Source: Sediminicola arcticus (GTDB lineage: Bacteria > Bacteroidota > Bacteroidia > Flavobacteriales > Flavobacteriaceae). Taken from it: a stretch of 64,000 bases of DNA. Position 1 is the first letter of the stretch; the number at the start of each line of letters is the position of its first letter. The position numbers and the translations under genes are program-made. Shown here piece after piece: positions 27,277 through 36,556 of this stretch. Where the stretch lies: positions 124,001-188,000 of the forward strand of contig NZ_JBEXAE010000003.1 of NCBI RefSeq assembly GCF_040566695.1, in the 5' to 3' direction. The notes beneath the pieces are model-generated. The model made no database searches, was not told the DNA's origin, and worked only from the letters and a program-made list of their open reading frames with translations.

Positions 27277-28556
27277 TGAAAAAGGTTCTCATTATCACTT
27301 ATTATTGGCCTCCGGCTGGAGGACCCGGTGTACAGCGGTGGTTAAAATTTGTAAAATATTTAAGGGACTTTGATGTTGAGCCAGTGGTATATGCTCCTGA
27401 GAATCCTGAATACCCAATAAAAGATAGTTCTTTTGAAATGGAGATTCCTGAGGGGGTCAAGATTTACAAACATCAAATTTTTGAGCCCTATCAATTGGCT
27501 AGTATTTTTTCAAAAAAGAAAACAAAAAGAATCAGTTCTGGAATAATCAAGACCAGAGATCAGTCATTTTTGGAAAAAATCTTGTTATGGATCCGCGGCA
27601 ACCTATTTATCCCAGATGCTAGAAAATTTTGGGTAAAACCATCTGTAAAATATTTACAGCAGATAATAGAGAAAGAAAAGATTCAAACAATAATTACGAC
27701 AGGGCCTCCACATAGTGTGCATCTTATTGGATTGAAGCTTAAGGCAAAGATTAATTTACATTGGATTGCTGATTTTAGAGATCCATGGTCCTCTATTGGC
27801 TATCATAAAAAGCTAAAATTATCCAAAATCGCGCAAAAAAAACATCTTCAATTAGAATCAGAGGTGTTGAATAAGGCAGATTCCATAATTGTGACTAGTA
27901 AAACAACTAAACGAGAATTTTCCAATATCACAAACAAGCCTGTAAATGTTATTACAAACGGATTTGATTATGCTAAGGATTCTGCGCATAAATTAGACGA
28001 TACGTTTACAATAGCACATATTGGGTCACTATTGTCCGGCAGAAACCCAAAAGTATTGTGGCAGGCATTAAAGCAACTTACTGAGGAAAATTTAGATTTT
28101 AAGAAAGTATTGGTGTTGGAGCTTATAGGAGTAGTTAGTAAAGACGTACTAGAATCTATCCAAGGTCACGGCTTGGAAGACTATATCCGCCTAGAAGGCT
28201 ACGTGTCACATGAAAAGGCAATTGAAAGGCAGCAAAGTTCACAAGTATTAGTATTGGTAGAAATAGATAGCGAAGAAACAAAGGGAATTATACCAGGAAA
28301 ATTCTTTGAATATATGAATGCAGAACGACCAATTTTGGGAGTTGGTCCCAAAGGATGGGAAGTGGCACAAATGATTTTAGAAACCAATACAGGGAGTGCA
28401 TTTACATATACGGATTGTGTAGGAATCAAGGCACAACTATTGAAATGGTTCCATGAATACCAAAAGGGAGAACTTCATGTAAAAAGTGGACATACCGATC
28501 AATACAGTAGAAGGGAACTTACTGGGAAATTAGCAAAGTTGATCTTATGGGAATAA
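27276..28556 (+). CDS. GT-B fold glycosyltransferase, family 4-like
   Basis: A 426-residue cytosolic glycosyltransferase. The N-terminal YYWPPAGGPGVQRWLKFVKYL is the GT4-type acceptor-domain start. VNVITNGFDYA near residue 225, IAHIGSLLSGRNPKVLW near 245-262 and the ESQ/E-x7-E equivalent IIPGKFFEYMNAERPILGVGP near 345 form the nucleotide-sugar-binding domain. Acceptor and donor are unknown. It overlaps YfhO by one base and the flippase by ten, so it belongs to a surface glycan operon. Confidence 0.9.
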   Translation: MKKVLIITYYWPPAGGPGVQRWLKFVKYLRDFDVEPVVYAPENPEYPIKDSSFEMEIPEGVKIYKHQIFEPYQLASIFSKKKTKRISSGIIKTRDQSFLEKILLWIRGNLFIPDARKFWVKPSVKYLQQIIEKEKIQTIITTGPPHSVHLIGLKLKAKINLHWIADFRDPWSSIGYHKKLKLSKIAQKKHLQLESEVLNKADSIIVTSKTTKREFSNITNKPVNVITNGFDYAKDSAHKLDDTFTIAHIGSLLSGRNPKVLWQALKQLTEENLDFKKVLVLELIGVVSKDVLESIQGHGLEDYIRLEGYVSHEKAIERQQSSQVLVLVEIDSEETKGIIPGKFFEYMNAERPILGVGPKGWEVAQMILETNTGSAFTYTDCVGIKAQLLKWFHEYQKGELHVKSGHTDQYSRRELTGKLAKLILWE

Positions 28557-30019
28557 TCTTTAAGCAATCATTTAAAAACACCCTTGTAACCTATGTTGGT
28601 TTTGGTATTGGCGCTATAAATACTCTCTTTCTTTATACCCGGTTTCTCACCGATGAATATTATGGATTGGTAGGGGTTATTTTATCCACATCGGCTATTT
28701 TAATGCCATTGTTGGCATTTGGGGTTCCTAATACCTTGGTGAAATATTACAGTGCTTTTGAGGATAAAAAAAGTGCTGATGGTTTCCTCACCTTAATGTT
28801 AATTTTACCCCTGTTTTTAATAATACCTGCCACGGCTATCACTTATTTTGGGTATACCATGATTGGCGATTTTTTATCAAAAGAAAACCCGATTGTGAAA
28901 AGTTATGTATGGTATATATTTTTTATAGGGTTCGCCATGGCCTATTTTGAAGTTTTCTATTCTTGGGCAAGAATAAGGATGAAGTCGGTTTTTGGTAATT
29001 TTATGAAAGAGGTTTTTGCCAGGATTGGAGTTACTATTTTATTGATCTTGGTTTATGGTGACCTAATATCAATTGATCTATTTTTAAAGGCTATGGTTGC
29101 GGTCTATTTGTTGCGAACCATTATAATGAATATTTATGCGTACCGATTAAGAATGCCCAAACTCAATTTTTCATTTCCAAAAAGAACGCCGAGCATCATT
29201 AATTATAGCGCCCTCATTATTCTAGGAGGTTCTGCTTCTGTTATTTTATTAGAAGTAGATCGATTTATGATTAATCAGTTTATACAAATTGAGAACGTGG
29301 CCTATTACAGTGTGGCCATATTTATAGCAACGGTCATAGCTGTGCCAGCGAGATCTATGCATCAAATAGCCTATCCTCTGACTGCAGAATTATTGAACAA
29401 TAAGGATACGTTGGGCATGAAGAGGCTTTATGAAAAGAGTTCCCTGACCTTGTTTATAGTTTCGGGTTTATTGTTCGTGCTTATCATATTAAACCTTAAT
29501 GACCTTTATTATTTAGTGCCGGAAGCCTACAGAGGAGGCTTTGTGGTGGTTCTTTTAATTGGTTTGGCTAAAGTATACGACGCATTGATGGGAAATAATA
29601 ATGCTATTTTATACAACTCGGATTACTATAGGGCCTTATTGGTTATGGGCGTGCTGTTGGCCATGCTTACCATTTTATTCAATCTATGGTTGATTCCAAA
29701 ATATGGAATCAATGGTGCTGCATTTGCTACATTTACAGCTATTTTTATATACAATACTATAAAACTGGTCTATGTTAAGATAAAATTTGGGATACAGCCT
29801 TTTACGATGGAAACTTTGAAAGTTTTGGCGCTTTTAATAGTTGTTATCGCCTTATTTTCCGCTCTGCAGTTTGCTTTTCACCCTATTGTGAATATCCTTT
29901 TAAAAGGTTTATTAATTTCCGTATTCTATATTGGGGTCCTTTATCGTTTTAGAATATCAGAGGATGTGTTTGGGTTGCTTTCGAAATACTTGAAGAGAAA
30001 GGATAACGGGCTGGATTAA
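28547..30019 (+). CDS. Oligosaccharide flippase (Wzx/MATE-like polysaccharide transporter)
   Basis: A 490-residue membrane protein with about 14 transmembrane helices. FKQSFKNTLVTYVGFGIGAINTLFLYTRFL is the standard polysaccharide-transporter N-terminus, and the helix pairs repeat with the usual two-half layout (second half from about residue 235). It would move lipid-linked sugar units to the outer face of the inner membrane. It is the last gene of the DUF4834-YfhO-glycosyltransferase operon. No polymerase (Wzy) or ligase lies in the window. Confidence 0.9.
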   Translation: MGIIFKQSFKNTLVTYVGFGIGAINTLFLYTRFLTDEYYGLVGVILSTSAILMPLLAFGVPNTLVKYYSAFEDKKSADGFLTLMLILPLFLIIPATAITYFGYTMIGDFLSKENPIVKSYVWYIFFIGFAMAYFEVFYSWARIRMKSVFGNFMKEVFARIGVTILLILVYGDLISIDLFLKAMVAVYLLRTIIMNIYAYRLRMPKLNFSFPKRTPSIINYSALIILGGSASVILLEVDRFMINQFIQIENVAYYSVAIFIATVIAVPARSMHQIAYPLTAELLNNKDTLGMKRLYEKSSLTLFIVSGLLFVLIILNLNDLYYLVPEAYRGGFVVVLLIGLAKVYDALMGNNNAILYNSDYYRALLVMGVLLAMLTILFNLWLIPKYGINGAAFATFTAIFIYNTIKLVYVKIKFGIQPFTMETLKVLALLIVVIALFSALQFAFHPIVNILLKGLLISVFYIGVLYRFRISEDVFGLLSKYLKRKDNGLD

Positions 30020-30045
30020 ATAATTCGCAGGTAATTCCTAAATGT

Positions 30046-30079
30046 AAAAACCCCACATCAATAAAATTGATGCGGGGTT
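30046..30079 (-). terminator. Terminator of the Arg/Ser-rich protein gene
   Basis: A long stem (AACCCC, one A-C mismatch, CATCAAT/ATTGATG, GGGGTT) around an AAA loop. On the minus strand it runs into a T-run, so it serves the gene ending at 30109; for the plus-strand operon the T-run is missing. Confidence 0.78.
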
Positions 30080-30108
30080 AAACAACTAACCAACCTAAAA
30101 ACTATATT

Positions 30109-31332
30109 TTAAAAATCCCTAGAACTTCTTCCTCTAGAACTAGAAGTGGAAGCGGTACTTCTTTTATTCCCAGTAGCATCTTTTCCTACGCGACTAGGAG
30201 TAGAAGTTCTGGAAGATACTTTTGAATTTCTAGAACCATCGGACTTAGAAGAAACCGATTTTTGTGTTCTTGTCGTTACCGTTCTCTCAGAATTTCTTCC
30301 TTGTGGTTTTTTATAAGAAGTACTGGACCTAGTATTTGTCGTACTCCTTGGTGATCTAGTAACTTCTTTTTTTGATTCCGTTCTAGTTACAGCAGGCTTT
30401 GATGATCTACTTTCGCTAACATTTCTATCAGTACTTCTTTTAGAATCATAGTTGGACCTATCCGATCTAGTAGACTTGTCATTTCTATCAACGCTTCTTT
30501 TAGCATCATAGTTCGATCTATCATTTCTGTTAGACTTTCCATTTCTTGTATAGTCTACACTTCTACTTTCGCTTCTCTTGATTACATTACCCGAAGTCCT
30601 ATAGTTATTATCTCTTCTAGAATTATTCTCTCTAGCCACAACACGGTTATCATTTCTATAGATATCAGATTTCCTGTAATTATCTTTTTTGTATCTATGC
30701 TCATTACCAAATTTGGCATAATACCTTCTATTGTTGTTTTGATAAGGTCTATAATAGGTGTAGCGAACTGGTTCGTAATACCTTCTATAAGGTCTGTTGT
30801 ATACTAAACACAATCCCACTGCTGGTCTTGCAAAATAATTGTGAAAAGGTCTGTACAAATAGTTTCTGTTATACACGTTAATGAACCCAGTATGGTGACT
30901 GTATATCCCATTTCTGTTATAGTATACATATAGGCCACCCAATCTATTTACCCTTCCTCTATTATAAGAGATATCTACGTTGCCTACTTGGGTAACCCGA
31001 CCGTAATAATCATAATATATTGGAATGTTCTCTACCTGTAGTACTGCACCATAATCGTCATATTGTACATATGGATTATAATCGTATCCAGAGTTATACG
31101 TTATATTAACGTTTCTAAAGTTAACATTGGCGTTTACTACAGCTCTATCCTCTAAATAAAAATCGAATTCTCCGTCTGGATATACTGAAAACGTAATGCC
31201 ATCTTCAACAAAAATGAAGGAGTTGTTGTAATTATAAGCATTGCGTGTTGCAACCTTATCTTCTACCGTAACAGCCATGGCGCTGGAAGCACCAAAAATC
31301 AACGCTGTAAAAAGGAGTATTAAGTTTCTCAT
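30109..31332 (-). CDS. Exported, low-complexity Arg/Ser/Tyr-rich protein
   Basis: A 407-residue protein with a signal peptide (about residues 1-20, cleaving after AMA). Residues 30-165 are Tyr/Asn/Arg-rich with repeats of the YxNRG type (YYDYYGRVTQVGNVDISYNRGRVNRLGGL). Residues 170-225 are very rich in Tyr and Arg. Residues 225-407 are disordered, dominated by Arg, Ser, Asp, Asn, Lys and Thr, with a tandem repeat of the form RSNYD(A/S)KRS(V/T)DRN. It is very basic and should sit in the periplasm or on the surface. No family is recognised. Its promoter region holds an 8-bp inverted repeat. Confidence 0.72.
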   Translation of the reverse strand: MRNLILLFTALIFGASSAMAVTVEDKVATRNAYNYNNSFIFVEDGITFSVYPDGEFDFYLEDRAVVNANVNFRNVNITYNSGYDYNPYVQYDDYGAVLQVENIPIYYDYYGRVTQVGNVDISYNRGRVNRLGGLYVYYNRNGIYSHHTGFINVYNRNYLYRPFHNYFARPAVGLCLVYNRPYRRYYEPVRYTYYRPYQNNNRRYYAKFGNEHRYKKDNYRKSDIYRNDNRVVARENNSRRDNNYRTSGNVIKRSESRSVDYTRNGKSNRNDRSNYDAKRSVDRNDKSTRSDRSNYDSKRSTDRNVSESRSSKPAVTRTESKKEVTRSPRSTTNTRSSTSYKKPQGRNSERTVTTRTQKSVSSKSDGSRNSKVSSRTSTPSRVGKDATGNKRSTASTSSSRGRSSRDF

Positions 31333-31353
31333 GATATAAGGTTTTAAAGTTCA

Positions 31354-31373
31354 GAATGTAACTATTTACATTC
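31354..31373. promoter_or_regulatory. Inverted repeat GAATGTAA-CTAT-TTACATTC
   Basis: Two perfect 8-bp arms with a 4-base spacer end 21 bases upstream of the start of the Arg/Ser-rich gene. No T-run follows, so an operator or a 5' leader hairpin is more likely than a terminator. Confidence 0.5.
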
Positions 31374-31458
31374 GATAACCTTAATTCAAAGAGCGTGCCA
31401 AAAAATATCTAATAATTATAAATAATTGATAATCAATATATTAAAAATATAATTAGCA

Positions 31459-34236
31459 CTATAATTTGTCCTTTAAATATTTTGCGGTAAATGATTTTTC
31501 ATTTTTTGCGACTTCTTCTGGCGTTCCCTGAGCCATTAATTGCCCTCCATTATCTCCACCTTCTGGACCTAGGTCAATGATATAGTCGGCACATTTGATC
31601 AAATCTATATTATGTTCAATAACCACAATGGAGTGGCCTTTGGATATTAAAGCATCAAAGGATTTTAATAGTTTTTTTATATCGTGGAAATGTAGTCCAG
31701 TTGTAGGTTCATCAAAAATAAAGAGTGCTTTTTCCTTAGTACTACCTTTTACCAAAAACGAAGCGAGCTTAATTCTTTGTGCCTCTCCTCCAGATAGGGT
31801 AGAAGATGATTGGCCTAAAGTTACATAGCCTAAGCCCACGTCTTGCAAAGGTTTTAATTTGCCTTGAATTTTAGATTGATTGTGTTTTTCAAAAAAATCA
31901 ATAGCATCATCAATAGTCATGTTTAGTAGATCATCAATATTGATATCTTCAAATTTTACTTCTAGAATTTCCTTTTTAAACCTTTTACCATTACAGGCAT
32001 CGCATTCTAGATGTACATCGGCCATAAATTGCATTTCTACGGTGATCTCTCCTTCTCCTTTACATTTTTCACAGCGACCGCCATCCACATTAAAAGAAAA
32101 GTGTTTGGCTTGGTATCCTCTTAATTTGCTAAGTTTTTGGTTAGCATATAAGTTACGGATATCGTCATAGGCCTTTATATAGGTAACAGGGTTGGATCTT
32201 GAAGACCGTCCTATTGGATTCTGGTCTACAAACTCAACATGTTTTATAGAGGAATAGTTCCCTGCTACCTCAGTATACTGTCCGGCTTTTTGGCCATAGC
32301 CCCCGACCTCTTTTAAAATTATAGGATATAGTAAGTTTTTAACCAAAGTACTTTTTCCACTACCTGATACACCAGTAATAACGGTAAGTACATTTAAAGG
32401 GAAGGTTACGTCAATATTTTTTAGGTTATGTTCCCTAGCACCACTAATATGTATGTGATTTTCAAATTGTCTTCTTTGCTTAGGGACTTCTATAGACATG
32501 GTTCCATTTAGGTATTTTGCCGTTAGAGATGTAGAGTTCAAAATATCCTGCATCGTACCATGTGCCACCACATGTCCACCATGCGTGCCGGCTTCTGGAC
32601 CAATATCTATGACTTCATCTGCGGCCTTCATGATATCCTCATCATGTTCTACCACAATAACCGTATTGCCGAGATCCCGTAACGATTTTAAAACGTCAAT
32701 TAGGTTTTCTGTATCCTTTGGGTGCAAACCTATACTTGGTTCATCAAGGATATACATAGAACCCACTAGACTGCTACCTAAGGAAGTAGCTAAATTGATA
32801 CGTTGGCTTTCTCCTCCGGATAGGCTGTTGGATTTTCTGTTGAGCGTCAGGTAGGTTAAACCCACCTTATTCAGGAATCCCAGTCTGCTCTTTATTTCCA
32901 CCAAAAGGCGGGATGCTATTTGTTCGTCATGTTTACTCAAGGAAAACTCATTAAAAAACTGGATAAGTTTAATAATTGGCAATTGAACGAGTTCAGAAAT
33001 AGATTTATCGGAAACTTTCACATAATCGGTCTCTTTTCGTAATCTGTTTCCTTTGCATACATTACATTTGGTTTTACCCCTATATCGGGATAGCATAACC
33101 CTATTTTGAATTTTATAACTCTTTTCTTCTAAGGTTTGGAAAAACTTATCAATACCTATAAAGTGTGAATTACCGTTCCAAACCAATTGTTTTTGTGTCT
33201 CACTTAATTGGAACCAAGGCTTGTGGATGGGGAAATCAAACTTATATGCCGCATTCACTAACTGATCTCTATACCAACCCATGCTTTCTCCTCTCCAGGG
33301 AAAAACAGTATTTTCATAAACAGATAATGAGGTGTTTGGTATTACCAAATCCTCGTCTATTCCAATAACATCTCCATAACCCTCACATTTTGAGCAGGCT
33401 CCATATGGATTATTAAAACTAAAAAGGTGCACGTTGGGTTCTAGAAATTGCATCCCGTCCAATTCAAATTTATTGCTAAAATGAATTTGTTCACCACTAT
33501 CTAACTCCTCAATTACACAATTGCCATTCCCTTCAAAAAAGGCGGTATCAATAGCATTTGCCAATCTATTGTAAAAGTCCTCATCATCTTTGGTGATGAT
33601 ACGATCTATAACAAGATCAAATTCCCGATCCATTTCAGTAATGCTATCATCGATTCGAATTACTTCTCCTTTATATTTAATCCTAGCGTAACCTTGTTTG
33701 GAAAATAGCTGTAACGATTTAATAGGATCTCTGTCCGATTTAATCTGAATGGGAGCAAGTAGTAATAACTTTTTGCCCTCCTCATAATTTTTTATATAAT
33801 CCACTACATTGGCAACCGTATGTTTCTTTACTTCAAGTCCAGAAATAGGGGAAATGGTTTTTCCAATACGGGCAAAGAGTAGTTTAAGATAATCATAGAT
33901 TTCCGTGGTGGTCCCTACTGTTGATCTTGGGTTTGTGGAATTAACTTTTTGTTCAATAGCAATAGCAGGTGCTATTCCTTTTATATAGTCTACCTTTGGC
34001 TTGTCTAATTTGCCTAAAAATTGCCTGGCATATGAAGAAAGGGATTCCACATAGCGACGTTGGCCTTCAGCATAAAGGGTATCAAAAGCCAAGCTTGATT
34101 TCCCGGAACCCGACAGCCCGGTTATGACCACAAGTTTATTTCGTGGAATTACAACGTCAATATTTTTTAAATTGTGCAATTTGGCACCCTTTATTATAAT
34201 ATTGTGCTTAGGATTAACATCTAATATTGTGGACAT
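31459..34236 (-). CDS. uvrA: Excinuclease ABC subunit A
   Basis: A 925-residue nucleotide excision repair ATPase that finds bulky DNA lesions with UvrB. Two ABC units: Walker A GLSGSGKSS (about residue 43) and GVSGSGKST (about 623); signatures SLSGGESQR and TLSGGEAQR; Walker B ILDEPS and IFDEPT. Zinc-binding CxxC pairs are seen at CSKCEGYG and CNVCKGNR in the first half and CEKCKGEG and CDACNGKR in the second. Length is standard for UvrA. A TATCTTTG box lies just upstream of the start. It is a single gene. Confidence 0.97.
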   Translation of the reverse strand: MSTILDVNPKHNIIIKGAKLHNLKNIDVVIPRNKLVVITGLSGSGKSSLAFDTLYAEGQRRYVESLSSYARQFLGKLDKPKVDYIKGIAPAIAIEQKVNSTNPRSTVGTTTEIYDYLKLLFARIGKTISPISGLEVKKHTVANVVDYIKNYEEGKKLLLLAPIQIKSDRDPIKSLQLFSKQGYARIKYKGEVIRIDDSITEMDREFDLVIDRIITKDDEDFYNRLANAIDTAFFEGNGNCVIEELDSGEQIHFSNKFELDGMQFLEPNVHLFSFNNPYGACSKCEGYGDVIGIDEDLVIPNTSLSVYENTVFPWRGESMGWYRDQLVNAAYKFDFPIHKPWFQLSETQKQLVWNGNSHFIGIDKFFQTLEEKSYKIQNRVMLSRYRGKTKCNVCKGNRLRKETDYVKVSDKSISELVQLPIIKLIQFFNEFSLSKHDEQIASRLLVEIKSRLGFLNKVGLTYLTLNRKSNSLSGGESQRINLATSLGSSLVGSMYILDEPSIGLHPKDTENLIDVLKSLRDLGNTVIVVEHDEDIMKAADEVIDIGPEAGTHGGHVVAHGTMQDILNSTSLTAKYLNGTMSIEVPKQRRQFENHIHISGAREHNLKNIDVTFPLNVLTVITGVSGSGKSTLVKNLLYPIILKEVGGYGQKAGQYTEVAGNYSSIKHVEFVDQNPIGRSSRSNPVTYIKAYDDIRNLYANQKLSKLRGYQAKHFSFNVDGGRCEKCKGEGEITVEMQFMADVHLECDACNGKRFKKEILEVKFEDINIDDLLNMTIDDAIDFFEKHNQSKIQGKLKPLQDVGLGYVTLGQSSSTLSGGEAQRIKLASFLVKGSTKEKALFIFDEPTTGLHFHDIKKLLKSFDALISKGHSIVVIEHNIDLIKCADYIIDLGPEGGDNGGQLMAQGTPEEVAKNEKSFTAKYLKDKL

Positions 34237-34253
34237 ATGCTTATTTAAGGCTG

Positions 34254-34261
34254 CAAAGATA
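34254..34261 (-). promoter_or_regulatory. -7 box of uvrA
   Basis: Minus-strand TATCTTTG, 17 bases before the ATG, with a TTG about 23 bases upstream of it. Confidence 0.6.
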
Positions 34262-34483
34262 CGATATGTCCTTTTTAATAACTACAATCCTTACTTTAAC
34301 ATCACTAATTGGGCAAGTCACAACAATGTTTTTTTATAAGATCTTCTTTTTTATATATTTGATTTGTAATTAATAACTATATAGGCCTATACAGAAAAAT
34401 TACTTTTTAGAATTTACCTAAATAACTAGAAGACCTTTCCTAAAGGGGAGGTTCCTAATTTTAACTAAAAAAAAGTAATTTGT

Positions 34484-35065
34484 ATGGAACTACAGATTGA
34501 TGACTCAGTATTAGTAAGAGATTATATTGCCGGAAATGAAAAGGCTTTAGAAACCTTAATCAACAGACACAACCAAAGAATCACCAGCTTCATTTACTCA
34601 AAAGTATTGGACAGGGATGTAACAGAGGATATCTTTCAAGATACCTTTATCAAAGTGATCAAAACCTTAAAAAAAGGATCCTATAGTGAAGAGGGTAAAT
34701 TTTTACCTTGGGTAATGCGCATATCGCATAATCTTATTATAGATCACTTTAGAAAGAACAAAAGGATGCCTATGTTCGAAGGGAGTGATGATTTTAATAT
34801 TTTCTCTGTAATAGGTGATGACAAGTTAAATGCTGAAAAGCAACTTATAAAAGACCAAATAGATAGTGATTTACGAAGCCTTATCGAAGAACTTCCAGAC
34901 GATCAAAAAGAAGTACTTCTAATGCGTATCTACAAGGACATGAGTTTTAAGGAGATATCTGAAAACACAGGAGTAAGCATTAACACTGCTCTAGGAAGAA
35001 TGAGATACGCTTTGATCAACATGAGAAAAATCATAAACAAACATAATATCGTTTTAACGAATTAA
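34484..35065 (+). CDS. RNA polymerase sigma factor, sigma-70 family (ECF type)
   Basis: A 193-residue two-domain sigma factor. Sigma-2 (about 20-95) includes the -10-recognising DVTEDIFQDTFIKVIK and core-binding helix; sigma-4 (about 130-185) has LPDDQKEVLLMRIYKDMSFKEISENTGVSINTALGRMRYAL with the helix-turn-helix for -35 contact. No anti-sigma gene is adjacent; instead a 47-residue ORF follows 71 bases later. The promoter region has a 12-bp palindrome TATAGGCCTATA at 34380-34391, about 93 bases upstream. Confidence 0.92.
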   Translation: MELQIDDSVLVRDYIAGNEKALETLINRHNQRITSFIYSKVLDRDVTEDIFQDTFIKVIKTLKKGSYSEEGKFLPWVMRISHNLIIDHFRKNKRMPMFEGSDDFNIFSVIGDDKLNAEKQLIKDQIDSDLRSLIEELPDDQKEVLLMRIYKDMSFKEISENTGVSINTALGRMRYALINMRKIINKHNIVLTN

Positions 35066-35136
35066 TATGCAGTAGGTCGTATTGTGCAATATTTCCATTT
35101 AAGTGGCGTTATCTTAACATAACAAAGCTATAACAT

Positions 35137-35280
35137 ATGGAAAGAATTTACTCTACAAAACGAAACACGTGCAAATTAGCTAAAGCATGTCCAGAAACTA
35201 TTCAGTTTTTGATGAATTATTCTAGGTCTTTACAGATTCTGGAATATAAAAATATGCAGTTCGAAAACAATTTGAATTAA
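35137..35280 (+). CDS. 47-residue protein downstream of the sigma factor
   Basis: This short reading frame encodes 47 residues: a basic N-terminus with two Cys (residues 12 and 18, CKLAKAC), a hydrophobic centre (PETIQFLMNYSRSL) and a polar end (EYKNMQFENNLN). It starts with ATG and is followed by a bidirectional terminator. Its constant place after the sigma factor suggests a linked role, perhaps as a small regulator of sigma activity; that is inference. It has no transmembrane helix. Confidence 0.6.
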   Translation: MERIYSTKRNTCKLAKACPETIQFLMNYSRSLQILEYKNMQFENNLN

Positions 35281-35307
35281 CATCAACTAGTTCCGAAACA
35301 AAAATTT

Positions 35308-35337
35308 AAACAAAGACCTATTTATAGGTCTTTGTTT
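35308..35337. terminator. Bidirectional terminator overlapping the nth stop
   Basis: A 13-bp perfect stem (AAACAAAGACCTA with complement) and TTTA loop. It ends transcription of the sigma-factor unit and of nth; the nth stop codon lies within the stem. Confidence 0.85.
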
Positions 35338-35986
35338 GTTTTGAGTAGTAAGAATTCAATATTGTTTTTCTGCCAATGGATTTGGTAATGACATCTTTCT
35401 CCAAGTTCCATCCCCTAGCAGGGGAATATTCACGACCATACCATATGATTTGAAGATGCAGATCGTTCCACAATTCTTTGGGAAACAGTCTTTTAGCATC
35501 CTTTTCTGTCTGTACCACATTTTTTCCATTTGTAAAACCCCAACGATACATTAATCTATGGATATGGGTGTCTACAGGAAAAGCTGGTATCCCGAATGCC
35601 TGAGCTACCACTACACTGGCAGTTTTATGGCCTACGGCCGGAAATTCTTCTAACAATGCGATATCCTTTGGAACTTCACCATTGTATTTTTCAATCAATA
35701 TTTTAGACAAACCATGTATTCCTTTTGATTTCATTGGGGATAGCCCAACGGGTCGGATAATATCCCTAATTTCTTCTACACTTAACTTTACCATATCATA
35801 TGGATTATCTGCCTGGGCAAACAATAAGGGAGTAATTTGGTTGACACGGACATCCGTGCTTTGTGCGGACATCAGTACAGCAATTAATAGGGTATAAGGA
35901 TCTTTATGCTCCAAGGGAACTGGAATGGTTGGATATAAATCCTGAAGCGTACTGATAGTGAAGTCAACCTTTTCGGCTTTCGTCAT
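35318..35986 (-). CDS. nth: Endonuclease III, Fe-S-free form
   Basis: A 222-residue base-excision repair glycosylase/AP lyase of the HhH-GPD family. The catalytic Lys121 is in EFPAVGHKTA and Asp139 in PVDTHIHR, at the same spacing as E. coli Nth Lys120/Asp138. The C-terminal stretch that normally carries the four [4Fe-4S] cysteines reads IIWYGREYSPARGWNLEKD instead, and the whole protein has no Cys. The catalytic core appears intact, so it is probably active. It is divergent from bcp. Confidence 0.9.
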   Translation of the reverse strand: MTKAEKVDFTISTLQDLYPTIPVPLEHKDPYTLLIAVLMSAQSTDVRVNQITPLLFAQADNPYDMVKLSVEEIRDIIRPVGLSPMKSKGIHGLSKILIEKYNGEVPKDIALLEEFPAVGHKTASVVVAQAFGIPAFPVDTHIHRLMYRWGFTNGKNVVQTEKDAKRLFPKELWNDLHLQIIWYGREYSPARGWNLEKDVITKSIGRKTILNSYYSKQTKTYK

Positions 35987-36039
35987 TTTTGTTTAATTTT
36001 ACAAAAGAAATATGAAACACGAATTTAATTAAAAAAACT

Positions 36040-36492
36040 ATGAACACACTGAAAGAAGGTGAGAAAGTACCTGCATTTACCTCCCAAGATCAAGATGGTA
36101 ATTCAATATCTTTAACCGACTATGCTGGTAAAAAACTAATTGTATTTTTCTACCCAAGGGCCAATACGCCTGGTTGTACTGCAGAAGCATGTAACCTTAG
36201 GGACAATTATTCAGAACTCCAAAAACAGGGTTATGAACTTCTCGGGGTTAGTGAAGACACACAAACCAAACAACAGAACTTTAAGAATAAATATGAATTT
36301 CCTTTTCCACTTTTGGCAGATGAGGATCATACGGTTATCAATACGTTTGGGGTTTGGGGACCAAAAAAATTCATGGGTAAAGAATATGATGGTATCCACA
36401 GAAAAACCTTTATCATAAATGAAAAGGGCATCTTGACCAAGGTCATAGACAAAGTAAAGACCAAAGATCATGCTGCCCAAATATTGGAATAG
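36040..36492 (+). CDS. bcp: Thioredoxin-dependent thiol peroxidase (BCP/PrxQ)
   Basis: A 150-residue peroxiredoxin that reduces hydroperoxides. The peroxidatic Cys46 is in PRANTPGCTAEAC and the resolving Cys51 is five residues later, the two-Cys PrxQ/BCP pattern. The TxxC motif follows FFYPRANTPGC. Cytosolic. It is divergent from nth, 53 bases apart, which links peroxide defence to oxidative base repair by position only. A strong terminator follows. Confidence 0.95.
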   Translation: MNTLKEGEKVPAFTSQDQDGNSISLTDYAGKKLIVFFYPRANTPGCTAEACNLRDNYSELQKQGYELLGVSEDTQTKQQNFKNKYEFPFPLLADEDHTVINTFGVWGPKKFMGKEYDGIHRKTFIINEKGILTKVIDKVKTKDHAAQILE

Positions 36493-36508
36493 TTATATAT
36501 ATAAAATA

Positions 36509-36542
36509 AAAGCACCCTAATGCTCATTAGGGTGCTTTTATT
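36509..36542. terminator. Bidirectional terminator
   Basis: A 14-bp perfect stem (AAAGCACCCTAATG and complement) with a CT loop and A/T flanks lies between convergent bcp and the gene at 36557. Confidence 0.93.
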
Positions 36543-36556
36543 TTATAAGGTCAATT

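Noticed and set aside
34380..34391. 12-bp palindrome TATAGGCCTATA upstream of the sigma factor
   Set aside because: Too short and too far (about 93 bases) from the start to call an operator on its own.
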